Part shown: positions 1-12,084 of the stretch, piece by piece
How the letters are laid out: every line of letters begins with the position of its first letter
Position numbering within the stretch: the first letter of the stretch is position 1
Source of the DNA: Paralithodes platypus
Taxonomy: Eukaryota; Arthropoda; Malacostraca; Decapoda; Lithodidae
DNA: 64,000 bases
Direction of reading: 5' to 3'
Assembly: GCA_032716605.1 (NCBI GenBank)
Contig: CM064519.1
Location: forward strand, 14,261,468-14,325,467
Translations under genes and position numbers: made by a program
Notes under the pieces: generated by a model
Told to the model about the DNA's origin: nothing
Database searches by the model: none
The model's input: only the letters and a program-made list of their open reading frames with translations

Positions 1-113
1 GAGTCTCTTATTATTGTGAGTCCCTTTTTATCGCACTATAGACTGGCTAAGTCTACAGTTGCTTTCATAAATACGTGAACGCCTCCTGATAATTAAACAC
101 TAGACGATGAACG

Positions 114-326
114 TTAACCCCTTGAGGATCATGACGCGTTTTAGTAGTTTGTTATGGATTTTATTAGACGATAATATTCAGTTTAGGAAAGGTATATGGA
201 AGTCAGAGGATTAATGGAGATAGATTTTACTCTTTCAATGTCAACTGATTCTTCCTAAGCTGTACAAAATCGTCTAATGATAGCCAGAATGTACTGTCAA
301 TATGCGTCATGATCCTCAAATTGCTA
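114..326. repeat. Family P palindromic TTAA element, copy 1
   Basis: About 210 bp. It starts TTAACCCCTTGAGGATCATG and ends in the rough inverse (CATGATCCTCAA..TAA). The interior has the family core: TTAGACGAT, a TTAGGAAAGG-like block and its inverse CTTCCTAAGCTG, then ATCGTCTAATGATAGCCAGAAT. The palindromic layout with TTAACCC ends fits a non-autonomous element of a TTAA-targeting superfamily (piggyBac-like). No coding capacity. Confidence 0.7.
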
Positions 327-504
327 AATAGTGCATCCCAACAATTATACCTGTCTATATCGAGCAGTTTATCCCAATAGTTCGCCATTGTATCGTATTT
401 CATCCTCCACCTACTGTCCACAAACACCTGCCCGCGACTGTACACCTACGGCCAATAAGTACAGGTCCAGCTTAGGGTACAATCACTCTTAAATATTTGG
501 GGAC

Positions 505-657
505 TCAATAAGAGGAAAAGTCTTAATATTGACAAAGAAATAGGGCGAAAGGTCTTAAAATCGCTAAAACTAATGGGCCAAACGTCATAAAGTCTGAAAA
601 CTAATGGGGCTAAACATGAGACAGAAGGGGGACCTGATAAACGCCCCATCTCCCCAT
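505..657 (-). repeat. Family G TTAA element, partial
   Basis: One end of the family G MITE: GGGCGAAAGGTCTTAAAATC, GGGGCTAAACATGAG and the terminal CGCCCCATCTCCCC. The final TTAA is slightly displaced (CATAATTAA). The other half is missing. Confidence 0.6.
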
Positions 658-734
658 AATTAACTGACTAGTGTTGCAGTGTACGGTGTGTCGCCATATA
701 GAAGATAATGTTATACTCCCTACGGATTGTTTGG

Positions 735-870
735 ACTGTTGTACTATGGGCTTCTGGGTTGTATTGGGTGTGGTGTCCCGAGTTCGAATCCCGGGAGGAT
801 CATATGCTTTCATTAGTTTATTCTAGTGCATTGTGGTTTGTAATGGAGGAATCATGTTAAGAACGGGGTG
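735..870 (+). mobile_element. tRNA-derived SINE, degraded head
   Basis: A B-box-like GTTCGAATCC sits at 782-791 inside a CCCGAG/CCCGGG T-arm, followed by AGGATCATATGCTTTCATTA. The same block with the same downstream about 50 bp recurs on the minus strand at 48,800-48,960, where the A box is clearer. Here the A box is decayed. It is a SINE fragment and not a tRNA gene. Confidence 0.6.
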
Positions 871-920
871 TTCCATAATTACACTGTATACTGACTGGCT
901 TTACCTTACATGGTCCGAGG

Positions 921-985
921 GTGTTTACATATATATTTATTTATTTATTTATTTATTTATTTGTGTATTTATTTGTTTCCTTTTT
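921..985. repeat. (ATTT)n low-complexity tract
   Basis: An ATTT-rich tetranucleotide tract followed by a T run. Confidence 0.9.
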
Positions 986-1004
986 TTTTTTAGGAGTTAC
1001 CCGC

Positions 1005-1250
1005 TGCTTCGCTCTGTTAGTTTGGAGACTTTATAGCGTTTCACCCCATTACTTTGGCGATAATAAGACGCTTCGCCAATGTTTGCTGTGCGAGCAAAAG
1101 CGACCCTGCAACTTAGAAGACATCGGGCTTCGGCTGTGACATTTATATCCAAATATGTACAAATTTAGCTTGAAGGTGGTCTGGGTGGGCATTTTTAGTT
1201 TGAAGGAAATCTGGGAAGGAATATTTGTTAGCCAAGGGGATAAATTAAAT
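1005..1250 (+). repeat. Diverged family G-like element
   Basis: The order of landmarks matches family G but each is altered: a CACCCCATTACTTTGGCGAT block, a TTCGGC core, then ATGTACAAATTTAGCTTGAAGG and a TTTGAAGG..ATCTGGGA block. No clear termini remain. Confidence 0.4.
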
Positions 1251-1453
1251 CAGTTTGCTCGATAAAGGCAAATGCAAGCAATAGCCTCAATCAATAATTA
1301 AACAGAATATCCTAATAACCCCCCGAAGACGTCGGAGCCAAGAGTGTTAATGTATTGAGTTGCGGCGGTGGCGTTGCAGGAGTGTTGCAGCCACGGTATG
1401 TAGGGGGGCGCCGGGGAAGATAAAATTATCATCTATTTGTTTGTGTTTGTTTG

Positions 1454-1652
1454 TTAGCCCTTTCGAGATCCGATGGCGCATATAATCTCTGTTTTCTGGC
1501 TTTTATTAGACGATTTTATTCAGATTAGGAAGGATATATGGAAGTCAGAGGGTTAATTGAGATAGTCTTGAACCTAGTCATTCCCACATATCCTTCCTGA
1601 ACTGTATACAATAGTATAATGATTACCAAAATAAACTGTCAACTGTATTGAT
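1454..1652. repeat. Family P element, copy 2
   Basis: Starts TTAGCCCTTTCGAGATCCG. The core TTAGACGATTTTATTCAG / TTAGGAAGGATATATGGAAG and the inverse ATATCCTTCCTGAACTGTA are present. The right terminus is decayed. Confidence 0.65.
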
Positions 1653-1939
1653 TGACCAGAGTTATGTATTGCCTGTGTTATGTGTATTGGTGTATATTAT
1701 AATGTAAAACTTGCAAAATAAACAAACCAAACCTTATACGAACACAGTAAAAAGACAAAACAACTAATCAAAGTAGCTATGTGGAAACAACGCTTAATAA
1801 GGAAAATAATAATTTCTAAATAAAAGAACATTCAGAAGTGTGGAATGCTTTGACTATTGTGTTGCATGTCAAGTTATGTGTTGCGTAATGCTGCTTGTGT
1901 ACTGTATATTTGTTGCCGAGTCTTGTGTTGCCTGTGTTG

Positions 1940-2310
1940 TTGTTATCTCTCGCTATTCTATCGCCACTACAATGATCAGTGTTCCTCGGACATTTCCCAG
2001 TGTATACCACCTCCTCTACGTAGGGCAAGTAGTACCGCCTTGCAACACAATCCCACCCCTACTCTGTGCAACTGTCCAACCCAAGAGTGAACCGCTATTT
2101 TCAGACTTTCTTCTATTCAACTGCTGAGCTCTGGAACTCTCTCCCAGAATCAGTCTTTCCCTCTTCCTATGACTTAAATTGCTTCAAACTCCGTGTGTCC
2201 ATGCATTTTAGCTCGAACGTCCCTTGATTTCGGCCCTGTCACTCTTTGAAATCTGGGGGAGGCACTCGCTGCAGGCAGTTATGCCTTTTGTCTCCCTCAT
2301 TCACATAGAA
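1940..2310 (+). pseudogene. LINE ORF2 C-terminal remnant
   Basis: Translated in shifting frames, the segment gives FYRHYNDQCSSDISQCIPPP, then an STAELWNSLPES-like stretch, then a SLKSGGGTRCRQLC-like end. This is the conserved extreme C-terminus of jockey-type LINE reverse-transcriptase proteins. The same C-terminus occurs on the minus strand near 15.85-16.1 kb and again in lipase intron 1. Stops and frameshifts show it is dead. The EN and RT domains are absent, as expected for a 5'-truncated insertion. Confidence 0.7.
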
Positions 2311-2351
2311 CACAAAATATTAAGAAGTGTGGACTGTTTTAACTCGTGTGT

Positions 2352-2860
2352 TGCATATTAATCTATGTGGTGATTGTGCAGACTGTGTGTTAATCTATGT
2401 GGTGATTGTGCAGACTGTGTGTTAATCTATGTGGTGATTGTGCTGACTGTGTGTTAATCTATGTGAGGATTGTGCTGACTGTGTGTTGATTTACCTAGAG
2501 TTGTGTGTTGCTTGCGTCATTTGTGTTGCTGTATATTAAGAGGTATGGACTGTTTTGACTCTTGTGTTGTGTAGCGCCAGCGAGTAGAAAGGGACCGCCC
2601 ATTTGTTTGAGTTGTGCAATCGATTTTTTGTTGCCGCTATGGTACACTGTATATTGGCTGTATTTAATGTGTGCTGTGTGTTGAGTTGTGTGTTGACTGT
2701 GTGTTGATTGTGTGTTGACTGTTTTGACTTTGCATTGACTTTGTAATGACTTCTTGTTGGCACTTTGTTCACCTCATATTAACGTTGTTTTGACTTTGTG
2801 TCGAATTCGTGTCGACTTTGTCTTGACTTTGTGTTGACTTTGACTTGACTTTGTGTTGCA
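2352..2860. repeat. TG-rich minisatellite
   Basis: Four near-copies of a unit of about 33 bp (GTGTGTTAATCTATGTGGTG plus GATTGTGCAGACT) run from about 2352 to 2500. After a spacer come degenerate TTGTGTTGACTTTG units to about 2860, ending just before a C-rich run at 2895-2910. No gene is evident. Confidence 0.75.
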
Positions 2861-2986
2861 TTCCACAGTATGGCATCAGGGAAGAGAAAGTCCCCCCCCC
2901 CCCCCCTCCCCAATCCTCCCTCTATTTACTATTGTCTATAAACAGGGGGTCCTTAGACACGCTCGGGGGTTTTGTTTGTCATTGTC

Positions 2987-3202
2987 TTAACCCTTACAAG
3001 ATACGATTAACAATTTATTTGTCTGTTTTCGGGTTATTATGAGAACATTTTATTCAGCTTAGAAAGTGAATGTCAAAGTCAGAGGGTGATTGAGATAGTC
3101 ATTACCCTCATAATTCCCACAGATCCTTTCTAAGCTGTATAATATCGTCTAATGATAGCCAGAATAAACTGTCAAAATGCATTATAATCTTCAAAAGGTT
3201 AA
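2987..3202. repeat. Family P element, copy 3, both TTAA ends kept
   Basis: TTAA at 2987-2990 followed by CCCTTACAAGATACGA, and TTAA at 3199-3202 preceded by TAATCTTCAAAAGG. The core matches other P copies (ATTTTATTCAGCTTAGAAAG and its inverse CCTTTCTAAGCTGTA). The matching TTAA on both sides is the expected target duplication. A second, truncated P-like half follows at about 3214-3300. Confidence 0.75.
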
Positions 3203-3429
3203 GCTACGTCTGTTTAACCTTTTGACTCCCAGAGGTCCTTCGTAAAATGAATTAGATCGACTGGCAGTATTTAGACGAACCCTTTCAGAATATGAGGACG
3301 TGTTTCTTCAATATTTGTTATTGTATTTTGTCCCTGGTTGGTAATCGAACCCACGAATAATATTAGATTATTTTACAATATCATGACACTATTATTACAT
3401 GGTCATAAAGGACCGAAAACTAAGTTAAT

Positions 3430-3430
<1 letters not shown>

Positions 3431-3478
<48 letters not shown>

Positions 3479-3491
3479 GCACACGCACACA
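3431..3491. repeat. (AC)n-(GC)n compound microsatellite
   Basis: A CA dinucleotide run passes directly into a GC run (alternating purine-pyrimidine, potentially Z-forming) and back to CA. Confidence 0.95.
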
Positions 3492-4606
3492 AACAAAGGA
3501 AATAAATGCCCCCTAGTACACGTGAGCAAAGATTTAACCTATAAAAAAAAAAAAATCATCCTCCTTTGAAATGAACTACAAGGTGGAGTCCCTCGCCCTG
3601 TGCGGTGTTGTCAAATATTCAAAGCTTTAACAACAAATGTTAGTTTTTCAGGCTATTAACAAATTAATTTTAGCTTTTATGACTATATATATATATATTA
3701 TATTACAATTTATAAAGGTTATGTGGTGTTAAGAAACATACCATTTTAAGGATATATAGAAGGAATTTATACAACATATGGCACGCTATTTAGAACATGC
3801 TGCCATTTTTCTGGGGACAGCTATAAATAGATTTAAGGAGTGGTATGATATGCGACGATGCCAAGTAATGTCAATGCGGTTATGTTGGCTACGCACGCAC
3901 TCACACACACCCATACAGATACACACACAAACACACACATACATACACAATCTCCAAAATGCAATATAGCACAATGTAATCCCATCAAAAGAGAGAGAGC
4001 GAGAGAGCTGGATAAGAGTAATGGCATACTTTAAAGGGTCTCAAACAACGACAACAACATCACCCAGGTAAGACGGTCACTAACCCTCATTCCCCGTTTT
4101 CTAATAAGTTTGGTTTGGTAAAAATGTGGCACCACCGCACAGGGCGACCTTGACCTCCTTGGAACTCATTTCAGTTGAGGTTGACTATTATAGCCTATAC
4201 GGGCTATACCTTTGTTCGTGACTATACTCTACCTCAGGGAAGAGACCATATCTTCACATCCTGTACTATACCACCCTCATCCATCTCCGACTTTCTTATG
4301 GGGAGTACGGCAGAGTTCAATGGATGGCAAGTAACAACAGGTACCAACCTCAGCTATCGTTTGCTCCCAAGACATCTATCAAGCTGATTTTTGTATTTAT
4401 TTGTTTATTTATGGTGGTCTAGCGAAGAAACTAAACAATAATAATAATAATAATTATAATGGATAAATAAATAAACCAAAAACTAAAGCTTACCCCCTGA
4501 ACGTGGGTTTTATTATAAGTCCTGTGGGTGTGACTCCAAGTTAACCCTATTAATTTTGGACTGAGGGGCTTCCGTTATTTCACTTAATTAGTTTGCAGAA
4601 TTTTAA

Positions 4607-4642
<36 letters not shown>

Positions 4643-5102
4643 GATGTGTGTGTGTGTGTGCGTGGCCTCCTTCCCTACTGTGTGTTGGCCAGAGAAAGTG
4701 GCCATATCAGTTTCAGCGAGCCTCCTCCCGACTCTCTAATACATAGCCGCCATCTTGAACCCCATCACGTACAAACCCTAACACACTTCAAAGCAATGAA
4801 TAAGTATAAACATTTCCTATTGAATGTTGGCTTTCTTGCCTTGCGTATATTATAATTGAAAGCGAAATTGAAACACTAAAAGGGAGTTAAATGGAAGTTA
4901 GATGGTATACAAAATGGCCGTTATAATAATGCAAGTTAAGTATTGGTTGAAATGGTCTTCCTGGATCCATTATGAATAGTTTTCTTCTCATTGTATGTCA
5001 CTGGGTTTCAAGAACGTTTAGGGGGTGGAAACTATATATCTATCTAATTATCTACCGTATCTATCTATCCAGAGAGAGAGAGAGAGAGAGATTTAGTTTA
5101 TA
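3492..5102. other. Intergenic stretch, no gene recognised
   Basis: Holds poly-A, short AT and CA/TG microsatellites (TG run at 4611-4660, AATAAT run at 4436-4455, GA run at 5075-5090). Open frames here are short, unconserved in composition and driven by the repeats. Nothing else stands out. Confidence 0.6.
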
Positions 5103-5317
5103 TTAACCCTTTCAGTATTAGAGGACGTATTTTCACTTTATTCTGGCTAACATTAGACGATTGAATTCAGTGTTATGAGACCCTCGGGGAATCAAAGGGT
5201 TAATAACTATATCAAGTAACTCTCCAACTCTCACAAACTTTTCCTAATCTGAAAGAATCGTCTACTGATAGCCAGGATGAATAGATGAAAGGCGCCCTCG
5301 TATCTTGAAAGCATTAA
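5103..5317. repeat. Family P element, copy 4, both TTAA ends kept
   Basis: TTAACCCTTTCAGTATTAG at the left and CTTGAAAGCATTAA at the right. The core has TTAGACGATTGAATTCAG and ATCGTCTACTGATAGCCAG. Ends and core match the copy at about 62,220-62,433 most closely (both have GTATCTTGAAAG). Confidence 0.75.
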
Positions 5318-5488
5318 ACTGCTACCCACAGATCCTTTCTATGCTTAATGGAATTGTTTTAACGTAGCTAAAATAAAATCTCCATGACCACGCATGACCT
5401 CACCTTAAAATACCTAGTAATACATTAGTATTACGAAGAAAATATGCAGACAATGGATATAGGTAATAATGGATTGTAATTAATACTA

Positions 5489-5512
5489 TACTACTACTAC
5501 TACTACTACTAC

Positions 5513-5543
<31 letters not shown>

Positions 5544-5600
5544 TATAATAATCATGATGATAATGATAACTTATGATGACAATGATGATCATGATGATAC
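5489..5600. repeat. CTA/ATA trinucleotide microsatellite
   Basis: A (CTA)n run passes into (ATA)n and then ATGATG-rich sequence. Confidence 0.9.
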
Positions 5601-5733
5601 AACATAATAATACATAATTGTATTATATTTCATTGATCATTGATTGATGATAACAATAAAACTCAAATTCCTCAGTACTCATTTTCTATAGCCCAGGCGA
5701 CCCCCGTTACGACATACACATGAAACGTAACCC

Positions 5734-6088
5734 TAAAGCCGGTATCACACGAAAGCTTTTATAGTCAACATTCGATGATCAACATTTTTCTGGCAACATT
5801 TCTGGATTATTTTACACTGCTATCGGAAACTAGACTGATGATGGATGAACTTAGGTGACAGCAATGTATTAAATGTTGACCTCATAAGCTACCACACACA
5901 ATGAACGAAGGCGGTGCTGGTTGGGGGGAGGGCGTCGACTGACCGGGGACAGAGGTGCATGGGGGCGGTTCGTTCGTGGCCAACCCTTCGGGGATCACGG
6001 CGTCAGGCAATAGATAGATAGATAAGCTACCAGACCAGTGTTGAGCATAAATGTTGAGGGAAATGGCACTCGTGTGATACCGGCTTAA
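5734..6088. repeat. Family K element, interrupted by a LINE fragment
   Basis: The left end reads AAAGCCGGTATCACACGA. The right end is its inverse TCGTGTGATACCGGCTTAA with TTAA at 6085-6088. The interior is split by a 127-bp insertion (5895-6021). Without it the element is about 220 bp, the size of the second K copy at 14,971-15,188. The bases AAACGTAACCCTAA occur on both flanks (about 5722 and 6114), suggesting a local tandem duplication around the element. Confidence 0.7.
5895..6021 (+). mobile_element. 5'-truncated LINE insertion with 11-bp target duplication
   Basis: 127 bp bounded by the direct repeat ATAAGCTACCA (5884-5894 and 6022-6032). The insert is homologous to the 3' end of the LINE fragment on the minus strand at 19,672-20,052 (GGGGATCACGGCGTCAGGCA and the tail TAGATAGATAGA). 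A short 5'-truncated insert, a simple-repeat tail and a target duplication are hallmarks of target-primed reverse transcription. Confidence 0.85.
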
Positions 6089-6326
6089 GGCCTATAACAC
6101 ACACACACAATAAACGTAACCCTAAGGCCTATAATATTGATCCAATTACCTCACTCTATACTCCCATTCCTGCAATATTAGCGAGAGAATGTGGACCTAA
6201 AGTCAGCTGGGAGGAACGCTTGCATCACCACCCTCCTATTGTTACTTAATGTGAGGCGCTGTGCTTGCTCTAATGCCGGGTGGGAGGTTTGGGCTCGGAG
6301 TTTTGGGCTCATCTTGATGATAATAA

Positions 6327-6330
<4 letters not shown>

Positions 6331-6422
<92 letters not shown>
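6331..6422. repeat. (TA)n microsatellite
   Basis: About 92 bp of uninterrupted TA repeat. The open frames across it on both strands are artefacts. Confidence 0.97.
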
Positions 6423-6425
<3 letters not shown>

Positions 6426-7080
6426 GCTGTATATTGCATAGTGTGTCTGTGTGTAGAAAAGGATGTGCTAATACGTAACCATATGTTTGCGTATATTTAC
6501 ATGTTTGCCTTATACGAGTTTAGCCGAGTCACTGCATGATACGCATCACCGTTTTCTATGTTTTTATTTTATTTTTATTTTTTTGCCGGATACCGTAACC
6601 GTTTTTATTTCCATGATGACAAAAGACATGAACTTCTGGCGGTCACACTACAGTTACCTCAGGCTAGAGATCCTGTGGTTTAAGGCCGTGTCTCACACAG
6701 TACGGCCACCGCTCGACAGCTGCCGACAGAGGACGACTTGCACTTTTTCGCCGATTGTAATCGACTCCCTGGATCACTGCAGGATCCTCGCAGGCACACA
6801 ATTGATGTACAACAAACCCTCGACAGTCACTCAACACACACACGTCACACATACGTCATACACGCCGGCAACACGACCGTTGTAGAATAAATCGCTGACT
6901 GGCGACGCTACTCACTCGGCTATCACACATTCGTCATACATTTAAAGTACGTTAAGAGCACGATAATGCCGCCTTTGGTTGACAACCATACGTTTACAGC
7001 ACAACAGACGCACATACGTTGAACGATAAATACGACCGTTGTAGGCCGCACACGATATTGACACGGCAAAGGAACCGCCC

Positions 7081-7140
<60 letters not shown>

Positions 7141-10100
7141 AAATGCCCCAGAACAAGAAGCCCACCACAGAAGCCACGAGCGAACACCACACAGAAACAC
7201 CCGGAAGAAAGGTCCACAGAACGAAAGGACCAGCTGACCGAGCCCGCCATTCCAGGCAGGCCCAAGCCCGCAGGGCTAAACAGCTCCAGGACACACCCAT
7301 TTACCTTTTCTAAAACCGACCATTTTCCACACCTCACGTACACTAACCCCTCGTGTCCTACACTTATTAACTACAAAGATGATGAACAGGAATATACATT
7401 CATATTAAAAACACCCATGCCTGTCCCGACGTTGAGCCAATGCCAACACATCAGACAGCCATAATTATATCTATGTATGTTCTTGCATCCGAGAAGTAGA
7501 TGTTATATATCTTAGAAGTTAAAGCACCCACGCTGTCCCTAGATCTCTTATATCATTTTCCATGACGAGTATAGATATATGTAACCCGTGCTCAGTCGCC
7601 CCTTGCATTGCTCCTCTAGTAACTAAGTATTAATATTAACATTCCCTAACATCTTGTCTTGCCAGACTAAGCTTCTGAAGACCCATCCCCCCATAAATCT
7701 ATGTATGCAACCCTCAGGTTAAGTATTTTTATCCGCCATTGTGTTCACCTTTTTCCATTTACTTTCCACAATTGTCATACGTCTTCCCCTTGCCTCCTTC
7801 GTATCCACAGTCCACACTACGCCAATTTACTTCGTGTCTTACACCTCTTACCCCAACCAGAGATTATATAAGATAACCTGGTTATCAGTATCTGTCATAA
7901 GTACCCCGAAACAATAACTAAGTACCCCTACGAACTGCCACTGTGGTTGGTATTTTATATTTAATAGAAAACGCAGTTCCCAGGGCCAACTAATAGTATC
8001 CATAACCCTCTGACTGATCACATAACTCTATCTTTTCCAGACTCATATACCACCCCATAGTTGCATTCCCCGGTAGCATTTGGCTAACGTATTCTACTGC
8101 CTTTTCAAACTTCCATATCAATTGTAGCCTAATGCCACCCCCACGCCCAGGGACCTTAGGGGCCAAATTTCCCTGTAGCCCTTGAACTCTCCCCCCCTCT
8201 CATTAAGACACCCGCGCTTCTCGACTCTTGTCCGACCTAGCCTCTCTCTCATACCTCTTGAAGATCCTTGAATTGTCCGTTACTAACGCTCTCCAACCTT
8301 TTATATATATACTCCTATCCAGCCTACCTTCACTTAGTAGGCCAGAACAACATTAGAACTTTACTAGCCCCTTGCATGCCATCTATTCTCTTACAACACA
8401 TTCACAACCCTGCACCCAATGGTCGTCGGTGCGAGGCTAGCCGCCCCGCCAGTAACTAACTTCTATTGTCATACTTCCAGATAAATGTGGCAGAGTTAGC
8501 AACCCAGTCTCCACCATATCCAGCAAACCCTACAATTAACAACCAGCCGAGTAAAACCAGCTAGCTAAGGCACCTTCGGTTTTGGTATTAAAGACACTCA
8601 CATCTGTCTCATACACAGAGGGTTATTACAAACACTGGTGATATGGCAAGCCCCTAGCCACAGCCGCCGGACGACTATATCAGAGAGGGCGCCCAGCTCC
8701 CCCTTTTTGCCCACCCGAGGAGGGAGACCCCCACCCCCGCGGAGGTATACCTGGCCCCTGTTTTGACTCTCGAGTCATTGCCAGGTAGCACAGGAATTCT
8801 TCCTATCAATGAACTAACCATGAATGACTAACACCTTTACTAACCTCTATTACCTCACAATAAACCATTTACCTTTCTTGCATGCTCTGATCACTAAATT
8901 AGCACCTCAGCTATACCATAGAATGAAGATTGAACAATCTAGAGAGACACTCCTATCACAGCTGTCCCCATCCTCCTCGCAAAGTAGATCCAGTCTCTCT
9001 CCCCTAAATACGTCCAGTATAGCCAAAATAGTACCTCTTACTAAGGCTCAGTTATATGAAAATATAAAGGCTTCCTATCGCCCTGTGCCACAACAGTAAA
9101 TACCATCTTACCTAGTCCCCATATCTATTGAGAGCTCAATTAAGTCCATAAGACTCGAGATCCCTACTGTCTGCAGGGTCCAGAACCGAGCCTATAAATC
9201 TACCTCCCGCCCCCAGTCAAATCAGTTGAAAGCTAGACACCAACCAGTGGTCACTACCCTGCAGTTTACCTCTAGCTCTGCCCTTGTGTTGTTCCGGAGT
9301 TGAGAGATTCCAGATCCGGCAGACTCCGTGGCAGAGAAGACTGATAGAAGCATCTGTCCATGTACAAGTCCTAACGTGCACCTTATAACCTTCACACAAA
9401 TTCGTGGATATATAAGTGTGTAGCCAGCAACGATCATCAAGAGATCCGACTTGAGAACTTCCTACATTTTGGACCATCTGGACGGCCGAGGAACCAGTCG
9501 TTAGCCCCCAACATCACCGGAAGCAAGATAACCAGGACCAGATCTACCCATACTATTCAAGATTCATGTTACTAGTACTAAGTGTTATAGTACTAGCTTG
9601 ATACGCACCTATTAACTTTCTATAAAGTGGCTAAGACCTTGCCCAGTGTAATTCATATTTAACCATTCCATTTGGGACGTACTAAGCGATCAGTGTTTTT
9701 TATTTACAGGCGACCTTGACTCTCGTAATTACCTTATTCAGATATTAAAACTCTAGTGATATCTAACGTTCGCCCACTGATTCGTGTTCTACATATTTCT
9801 GCATTAAGAATATCAAACTTAGTTCAGTACCCCCATGAGGTTGCTAGAGATTTCCGTGTTCTATAATATACGCGTCTAATCCTAACTGTGAGTTGCTACG
9901 TGGGCACGCGACCAGCCAGCAAGAGGTAAAATCAGTGACAGTGAATTATACGAATATATTGAGGTCTTCCAGTAAAATATAAACTTGCTAATTAAACCCG
10001 TGATCAGAAGAATATACCTGAACGTTGGAAGTGGGAGACTAGGCTCCATCCAAATCCGCAAATGCTAGCAGTTCCCTTCTATCATTTGTTTTGTGCAAAT

Positions 10101-10420
10101 ATAACTATCTTTCTATGCTCTTTATTTCAATAAACGTGAACTTGTGTCGTGTTACTGTGTTTATTTTGTGTTCTCTATTCCTCATACCTTGTATTGTGCA
10201 TGCAGCCTTCTATACCCAGTCATTCAGAACTCACATTACCCAAGTTAAACCTGTAGAAAAACAGGGCATAACAATATTTATAAATAACACTCCGTTCTTA
10301 ACATTAATCATCAATTACAAACCCCAATATAGTTGAATAAAACTATAATAATAATACGCTGTAGTTAAGTAGTCGATAGGTGACTGTATACCTATATCAT
10401 TACACGATCTGGTATACACT
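7141..10420. other. Unclassified repeat-poor stretch inside family L element
   Basis: This stretch lacks microsatellites and, from about 7.3 to 8.6 kb, the plus strand is visibly richer in C than G. A 56-codon ATG frame at 7143-7313 is rich in K, R, Q and T and starts right after the TA repeat. A 91-codon frame lies at 8824-9099. Neither resembles a family I know, and they are interrupted by stops on all sides. The stretch could be a decayed retroelement or unique filler captured by the transposon. No function is assigned. Confidence 0.35.
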
Positions 10421-10499
10421 GACTTTGATGCAGTATATCATTAGTTTACAAGTGGATGTATATTAGTAAACTTGTAGATGTTTATGTTAACTATAGGCT

Positions 10500-11148
10500 A
10501 CACACACACACACACACACACACGTACGCAGAGAGAGTGAGTGAATGAGTGAGAGAGAACTACTCGCAGACATACAATACAGTATATAGACTAAAATAAT
10601 ACACACACACAATTATATATAAACTAAATAATACACAACCAACCACGCAAACGCACACACACACACACACACGCACACACACACATACACACAATATATA
10701 TAAACTAAATAATACACAACCAAACACGCAAACGCACACACACACAATATATATACACTAAATAATACACGCACACACACACAATTTATATATAAACTAA
10801 ATAATGCACAACCAAACACGCAAACGCACACACACACACGTACACACACACACAATATATATATAAACTAAATAATACACAACCAAACACGCAAACGCAC
10901 ACACACACACACACAATATATATATATAAAATAAATACACAACCAAACACGGAAATGCACACACACACACAATATATATAACTAAATAATACACAACCAA
11001 ACACGGAAACGCACACACACGCACACAAACACACACATACACACAAACACACACACAATATATATATAAACTAAATAATACACAACCAAACACGGAAACG
11101 CACACACAAACACACACACAAACACACACATACACACACACACACACA

Positions 11149-11180
<32 letters not shown>

Positions 11181-11250
11181 TACACACAAACAATATATAT
11201 ATAAACTAAATAATACACAACCAAACACGGAAACGCGCGCACACACACAC
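10500..11250. repeat. CA-rich compound VNTR
   Basis: Irregular units of about 70-130 bp alternate a CA run with TATATATAAACTAAATAATA and a CACAACCAAACACG block. Unit differences are mostly in CA length and G/A swaps (CGCAAACGC versus CGGAAACGC). Long cysteine/valine-rich frames on the minus strand are artefacts. A SINE abuts the right edge. Confidence 0.9.
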
Positions 11251-11252
11251 AC

Positions 11253-11525
11253 AGCCCGTAGCCTAGTAGGTAGAGCTCTCGTCTCACACACGAGGGGTCG
11301 GGGGTTCAATCCCCAGCCGGGCGGAGACAAATTGGGCTTGTCTCCTTTCATGTGTTAGCCTCAGTTCACCTAGCTGTAAATAGGTACCTGGAATAAGTGG
11401 ACGACGTTGTGACGTCCCATCTGGGGTTGGCAAAAATGGTACAAGGTGAGATGGGTATCATATGGTTCACCTAAGCTGATGGCTACCTAAGCCTTCGGGC
11501 GAGACGGTACCGTCTATAGTGAGAA
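11253..11525 (+). mobile_element. tRNA-derived SINE
   Basis: The head (11,254-11,322) folds like a tRNA: acceptor-like GCCC../..GGGC, A box TAGCCTAGTAGG, anticodon stem CTCGT/ACGAG around loop CTCACAC (anticodon position CAC, valine-like), and B box GGTTCAATCC at 11,303-11,312. It is followed by a non-tRNA body with GTTCACCTAGCTGTAAATAG, which I associate with arthropod SINEs. The body and flanking CA repeat argue against a functional tRNA gene. Confidence 0.8.
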
Positions 11526-12084
11526 TGGTACCATACAGATCCACCCTAAGCCTTCGTTTCCGATGTCGCCAATTGGCTAAAAATACAGACTACACACACA
11601 TCCACAGCCATTCCAACGATACATATAACACCTACACATATAAGGAGGCGGGAAATAACGAGCATGCTCACTCCCGCAATACAACTAGAGTAAGTACAAC
11701 TAGAGTAAGTACACAAACTACTCACACACATATAATATATAGACTAAAATCATACACAATCAACCATCGATCAGAGGATGACAATGCAGATATCCCAGGA
11801 TTCACATACGCTCGTTCCACAACATATACACGGGCGTCACACGATCAATTTAACGTTTTTTTAACAGTTTTTTCTGCCGATTATCGGCCAGAATTTAGTG
11901 CAGCCACTATTTTTTGGCCGATTACCGCCGACCATTTCCGCGCCACTCGACCACCCCTCGCCTACCACGATACGAGCGATCTTTTTACACGATCACAGAC
12001 GATGTCAGACAATCCCGGAAAAATTCAAATATTTTGAAAAGATCGGCTGTAGTCGGCGGCTAACGTACTGTGTGAGACGCGGCC

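Noticed and set aside
7143..7313. 56-codon basic, Gln/Thr-rich frame as a gag-like start
   Set aside because: The other plus-strand frame and the minus strand are also open here, and no retroviral-type domains or LTRs follow. Left as unclassified.
11254..11322. Functional tRNA-Val gene
   Set aside because: The tRNA-like head is followed by a SINE body, the acceptor stem is imperfect, and it sits in a CA-rich VNTR.
10797..11351. Cysteine/valine-rich 184-codon minus-strand frame
   Set aside because: Read-through of CA repeats. Overlapping frames in the other registers look the same.
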